Positions 12,904 through 15,370 of a stretch of DNA of 15,370 bases are shown piece after piece (positions within the stretch are counted from its first letter, which is position 1; each line of letters opens with the position of its first letter). The position numbers were made by a program, and so were the translations under genes. The stretch is from DATILI01 sp035476635 (GTDB taxonomy: Bacteria > Pseudomonadota > Gammaproteobacteria > Burkholderiales > Burkholderiaceae_C), in contig DATILI010000248.1 of NCBI GenBank assembly GCA_035476635.1, positions 1 to 15,370 of the forward strand, in the 5' to 3' direction. The notes beneath the pieces are model-generated. The model searched no databases. It saw nothing but the letters and a program-made list of their open reading frames with translations, and had not been told where the DNA came from.

Positions 12904-13632
12904 GAAGGCCTCGTCGGCCTTCGACAGCCGCCCCGCCGTCCGGGCGGCGGCGATCAGGTCGGGCCGCTGCCGGGCGGTGATCTCCAGGCGCCGGTCACGG
13001 CGCCAGCGCTCGATCTGCACGTGGTGGCCCGACAGCAGTTCGGGCGGGGCCTTGACCCCTTGCCACTCCTCAGGGCGGGTGTAGTGCGGACAGTCCAGCA
13101 GGCCGTCCAGCGCCGGGTTGAAGCTGTCGAACACGTGGCTGTCGCCGTCGCCGAGCACGCCCGGCTGCAGCCGGGCGACGGCATCCAGCAGGGCCATGGC
13201 GGCAATTTCGCCGCCGGACAGCACGAGGTCCCCCAGACTGATCTGCACATCGACGTAGCGGTCGATGAAGCGCTGGTCCACACCTTCATAACGCCCACAC
13301 AACAGAATGGCGCCCACGCTGCCCGACCAGCCCTGCACTGCCGCATGGTCGAGCCTGGCGCCGATGGGCGAAAACAGGACCACAGGCGCGCTGTCGCCCC
13401 GTTCGGCGCGGATGGCCGCCAGGCACTGCGCCAGCGGCTCGGCCATCATCACCATCCCCGGTCCGCCGCCGAACGGACGGTCATCGACCCGGCGGTAGTT
13501 GCCCTCGGCGAAATCGCGCGGGCTCCACAGGCGCACATCGACCTGCCGGGACTCGTAGGCACGGCGCGTCACGCCGCTCGAAAGGAAGGGCGCGAACAGC
13601 TCCGGGAAAAGCGTGATGACGTCGAAGCGCAT
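12886..13632 (-). CDS. trmD: tRNA (guanine37-N1)-methyltransferase
   Basis: A 248-residue SPOUT-class methyltransferase that makes m1G at position 37 of tRNAs reading CNN-type codons, using S-adenosylmethionine and preventing +1 frameshifting. It begins with the typical MRFDVITLFPELF. The trefoil-knot AdoMet site is seen as LLCGRYEGVDQR (110-121) and ISLGDLVLSGGE (131-142). R154 and D169 fall at the positions reported as catalytic in Haemophilus TrmD. Length is normal. The start ATG at 13632 is 33 bp after rimM. No Shine-Dalgarno is visible, and a GC-rich hairpin (13645-13659) stands just before the start, consistent with low translation. Confidence 0.98.
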   Translation of the reverse strand: MRFDVITLFPELFAPFLSSGVTRRAYESRQVDVRLWSPRDFAEGNYRRVDDRPFGGGPGMVMMAEPLAQCLAAIRAERGDSAPVVLFSPIGARLDHAAVQGWSGSVGAILLCGRYEGVDQRFIDRYVDVQISLGDLVLSGGEIAAMALLDAVARLQPGVLGDGDSHVFDSFNPALDGLLDCPHYTRPEEWQGVKAPPELLSGHHVQIERWRRDRRLEITARQRPDLIAAARTAGRLSKADEAFLSRSA

Positions 13633-13644
13633 GGCGCGATGTTA

Positions 13645-13659
13645 GGCCCGGGTCGGGCC
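13645..13659 (-). other. GC-rich hairpin between rimM and trmD
   Basis: GGCCCG-GGT-CGGGCC forms a perfect 6-bp GC stem with a 3-nt loop. It lies 12 nt before the trmD start codon and 6 nt after the rimM stop. There is no T-run, so it is not a terminator. Its position suits an element limiting ribosome access to trmD. Confidence 0.45.
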
Positions 13660-13665
13660 CGGTGC

Positions 13666-14235
13666 CTAGTAATCGGGCTGCCAGTCCACCACGATGCGCT
13701 TGCCGGGCAGGTCCACGGAATCGACGTAGGCGGCGACGAAGGGAATCATCCGCTCCTGCGGTTTGTCGCTTTCGGTGTATTCCAGCACCAGCACGGTCTG
13801 CGGGCCGGTGGACAGCAGTTCCTTGACGCGGCCGAGGTTCACGCCTTCGCGGTTGACCACCTCCAGGCCGATCAGGTCCACCCAGTAGTACTCATCCGTG
13901 GCCGCCGTGGGAAAGCTCGAACGCGCGACGAACACGCGCGCGCCCTTGAGTGCCTCGGCGGCATTGCGGTCGTCCACGTCCTGCGCGGTGGCCACGATGG
14001 TGGCGGAGTGTTCCTTGGCCTCGCGCACGCGCAGCAGCGCCGCGCCGGTAAAGGTCTTGGCGCCTCGCTCGGACGGCAGCAGGTACCAGCGCCTGGAAGA
14101 AAAAAGCGCCTCCGGGGAGGCGCTGTGGGGCAGGACCTTGAACCAGCCCTTGATGCCCCAGGCATCGGCGATGCGCGCGACCTCGATCGCGTCCGCGGGA
14201 AGTTCCGCAGCCTCGAGGCCGGCGGGGAGAACCAC
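13666..14235 (-). CDS. rimM: 16S rRNA processing / 30S maturation factor RimM
   Basis: A 189-residue assembly factor that binds S19 and helps mature the 30S head. The N-terminal RimM domain shows VARIADAWGIKGWFKVLPHS (about 20-39). The C-terminal PRC-barrel shows YYWVDLIGLEVVN, LGRVKELLSTGPQTVLVLE and the ending IVVDWQPDY. The frame is open far upstream, but the family start fits the GTG at 14235, only 2 nt after the rpsP stop codon; no ATG is available there. The Shine-Dalgarno is poor, so translation probably depends on coupling to rpsP. Codons about 37-45 encode a terminator-like hairpin (see separate entry). The downstream trmD gene is 33 bp away. Confidence 0.96.
   Translation of the reverse strand: MVLPAGLEAAELPADAIEVARIADAWGIKGWFKVLPHSASPEALFSSRRWYLLPSERGAKTFTGAALLRVREAKEHSATIVATAQDVDDRNAAEALKGARVFVARSSFPTAATDEYYWVDLIGLEVVNREGVNLGRVKELLSTGPQTVLVLEYTESDKPQERMIPFVAAYVDSVDLPGKRIVVDWQPDY
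14100..14124 (-). terminator. Terminator-like hairpin inside rimM (possible attenuator)
   Basis: A perfect 9-bp inverted repeat AGCGCCTCC (14105-14113) / GGAGGCGCT (14116-14124) is followed on the minus strand by TTTTTT (14105-14100) and then CTT. It has the stem-plus-T-run shape of an intrinsic terminator but lies about 110 nt inside the rimM coding sequence. The two-base centre means the real loop opens the innermost pairs. Translating ribosomes would normally suppress it, so activity would depend on rimM translation. Confidence 0.45.
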
Positions 14236-14237
14236 GA

Positions 14238-14492
14238 TCAGGCGGGGAGCTTGGCGGCGGCTTGCTTGATCAGGCGCTCGACGGTCGGGGACGCTTGCGC
14301 GCCCACGCCGCGCCAGTACGTCAGGCGGTCCTGGGCAACGCGGATGCTTTCCTCGTTGTCCTTGGCGATGGGGTTGTAGAAACCGAGGCGCTCGATGAAG
14401 CGGCCGTCGCGGCGGGTACGCTTGTCGGCAACGACGATGTTGAAGAACGGGCGGGACTTGGAGCCGCCACGGGAGAGTCGAATGACGACCAT
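14238..14492 (-). CDS. rpsP: 30S ribosomal protein S16
   Basis: An 84-residue 30S subunit protein required early in 30S assembly. The diagnostic sequence is MVVIRLSRGGSKSRPFFNIV, VADKRTRRDGRFIERLGFYNP, then DRLTYWRGVGAQASPTVERL. Length is normal. The ATG has AAGGAT 6 nt upstream, the best ribosome binding site of the operon. It is the first gene of rpsP-rimM-trmD-rplS, with a promoter about 100 bp upstream and a leader of about 95 nt. The rimM GTG follows after 2 nt. Confidence 0.98.
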   Translation of the reverse strand: MVVIRLSRGGSKSRPFFNIVVADKRTRRDGRFIERLGFYNPIAKDNEESIRVAQDRLTYWRGVGAQASPTVERLIKQAAAKLPA

Positions 14493-14593
14493 GATTTATC
14501 CTTGGGTGGGAGGGAAAAAATTCCCCGAGTTCTTTCCAGCGTTGAGACACGCGCTTACGGCCACCCGGCCAGCGACACGCTGTAGAGCCCGCG

Positions 14594-14601
14594 ATTATAA
14601 C
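14594..14601. promoter_or_regulatory. Overlapping divergent -10 boxes for rpsP (minus) and the acetyltransferase (plus)
   Basis: The minus strand reads TATAAT (14599-14594, 6/6) followed by CGCGGGCT, giving the rpsP transcript. The plus strand reads TATAAC (14596-14601, 5/6), with GCGACA (14572-14577, 4/6) 18 bp upstream, pointing at the acetyltransferase ATG at 14614. No good -35 is visible for rpsP; its position overlaps the acetyltransferase start codon. Confidence 0.5.
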
Positions 14602-14613
14602 GTTTTCAATCTT

Positions 14614-15147
14614 ATGAGCACCATCCGCCCCAGCCGCGACCCCGATCTGCCCGCCATCACGGCCATTTACGCGCACCATGTGCTCCACGGCACGGGCACT
14701 TTCGAGACCACGCCCCCGACGCAAGCCGACATGGCCACGCGCCGCGCGGACGTGTTGGGCAAGGGGCTACCCTACCTGGTGGCCGAGGAAGACGGCCAGG
14801 TGCTGGGCTTCGCGTATTGCCAGTGGTTCAAGCCGCGGCCGGCCTACCGTTTTTCGGCCGAAGACTCGATCTACCTGCACCCCGATGCCGCGGGCCGGGG
14901 CCTGGGCCGCGCACTGCTCGGCGAACTGGCGCAGGAGGCCGAAGCCCGCGGCGTGCGCAAGCTGATCGCCGTCATCGGCGACTCGGCCAATGCCGGCTCG
15001 GTGGGCGTGCATCGCTCGCTGGGCTTCACACCCGTGGGCGTGCTCAAGTCCTGCGGCTGGAAGTTCGGCCAATGGCTGGACGTCGTGCTGATGGAAAAAG
15101 CCCTGGGCGAGGGCGACACCACCGCGCCGGAGGCGCTGGCCGCATGA
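14614..15147 (+). CDS. GNAT N-acetyltransferase, phosphinothricin/methionine-sulfoximine acetyltransferase type
   Basis: A 177-residue GNAT enzyme that moves the acetyl group of acetyl-CoA to an amine. The sequence follows the PAT/MnaT (YncA) pattern: STIRPSRDPDLPAITAIYAH at the start, GTGTFETTPPT, SIYLHPDAAGRGLGRALL (acetyl-CoA-binding motif A, 85-102), IAVIGDSANAGSVGVHRSLGF and GWKFGQWLDVVLMEK. Relatives acetylate methionine sulfone/sulfoximine or phosphinothricin, or general amino-acid-like amines; the substrate here is unproven. I chose ATG at 14614 because it gives the family N-terminus; the frame is open farther upstream through the rpsP leader. There is no Shine-Dalgarno and the predicted leader is very short. 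Its stop overlaps the next gene's start (ATGA), so the two are translationally coupled. Confidence 0.93.
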   Translation: MSTIRPSRDPDLPAITAIYAHHVLHGTGTFETTPPTQADMATRRADVLGKGLPYLVAEEDGQVLGFAYCQWFKPRPAYRFSAEDSIYLHPDAAGRGLGRALLGELAQEAEARGVRKLIAVIGDSANAGSVGVHRSLGFTPVGVLKSCGWKFGQWLDVVLMEKALGEGDTTAPEALAA

Positions 15148-15370
15148 AAAACAAGACCGTAGCCGCCTGGCTGGCCTTCCTCGGCGGGCCCCTGGGCCTG
15201 CACCGCTTCTATCTGCACGGCCTGGGCGACCTGCTGGGCTGGGCCCTGCCCATCCCCACCGCGCTGGGCATCTATGGCCTGCAGCGGGTCCAGCGCTACG
15301 GCGTGGACGACATGTGGAGCTGGGTGCTGGTGCCCTTGCTGGGTTTCACCGTCGCGGGCTGCGCCCTCAC
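15144..15370 (+). CDS. TM2-domain membrane protein, 3' end outside window
   Basis: The first 75 residues are visible. It starts MKNKTVAAWLAFLGGPLGLHRFYLHG, the TM2 domain pattern in which a hydrophobic segment with Gly residues is followed by GLHRFYL. A second hydrophobic region begins about residue 33 (LLGWALPIPTALGIYGL), and a third (MWSWVLVPLLGFTVAGCAL) runs to the window edge. TM2 proteins are small membrane proteins with no established biochemical role in bacteria. The ATG overlaps the acetyltransferase stop codon by 4 bp (ATGA), so it is expressed by translational coupling with that gene. Confidence 0.88.
   Translation, partial: MKNKTVAAWLAFLGGPLGLHRFYLHGLGDLLGWALPIPTALGIYGLQRVQRYGVDDMWSWVLVPLLGFTVAGCAL

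Noticed and set aside
12628..14379. Long plus-strand open frame across trmD, rimM and part of rpsP
   Set aside because: It is antisense to three unmistakable genes and only reflects GC-rich third positions.

Overview
The window is a high-GC chromosomal segment of a betaproteobacterium, most likely Comamonadaceae (Burkholderiales). This is inferred from codon usage, the protein sequences and gene neighbourhoods such as orn / M48 peptidase / pterin dehydratase / rsgA and rpsP-rimM-trmD-rplS followed by a CoA-type NUDIX gene and a CobD/AmpE-like gene. I see no insertion sequence, prophage, CRISPR array, tRNA or rRNA. Two genes are cut by the window edges: the substrate-binding protein on the left and the TM2 protein on the right.

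Layout. (1) Positions 1-1542, minus strand: a class II aldolase/adducin-type gene followed by the binding protein of a family-5 (peptide-type) ABC importer. They form an uptake-and-catabolism operon with a recognisable promoter and an overlapping palindromic operator. (2) Positions 1543-1970: a 428-bp divergent regulatory region. Its right half carries a sigma54-like promoter, an exact IHF consensus match and an NtrC-like dyad, all pointing at a small unknown gene (1971-2222). (3) Positions 2421-5083: a degenerate HD-GYP protein and a two-PAS GGDEF protein, convergent and 23 bp apart, forming a c-di-GMP signalling pair. A Pho-box-like sequence precedes the HD-GYP gene. (4) Positions 5128-7885, minus strand: an RhlE-type DEAD-box RNA helicase with an intrinsic terminator, and oligoribonuclease (orn). 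Both act in RNA metabolism, and Orn also degrades pGpG from c-di-GMP turnover. (5) Positions 7923-10530, plus strand: a tight operon of a membrane M48 peptidase, pterin-4a-carbinolamine dehydratase and rsgA. (6) Positions 10549-12281, minus strand: a CobD/CbiB-AmpE-like membrane protein and a CoA-pyrophosphatase-type NUDIX hydrolase. (7) Positions 12311-14599, minus strand: the ribosomal-protein/tRNA-modification operon rpsP-rimM-trmD-rplS with its terminator. (8) Positions 14614-15370, plus strand: a GNAT acetyltransferase and a TM2-domain protein, overlapping by 4 bp.

The most interesting signals are regulatory. The rpsP operon has a terminator-shaped hairpin with a T-run early inside rimM, a GC-rich hairpin in front of a trmD start that lacks a Shine-Dalgarno, and a perfect -10 box just after trmD in front of rplS. 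Together these could make the two ribosomal proteins abundant and the two modification/assembly factors scarce. The sigma54/IHF/NtrC-like arrangement before an unknown 83-residue protein and the Pho-box-like site before the degenerate HD-GYP gene are the next best leads. None of the protein families is new as far as I can tell, apart from the unrecognised 83-residue protein.
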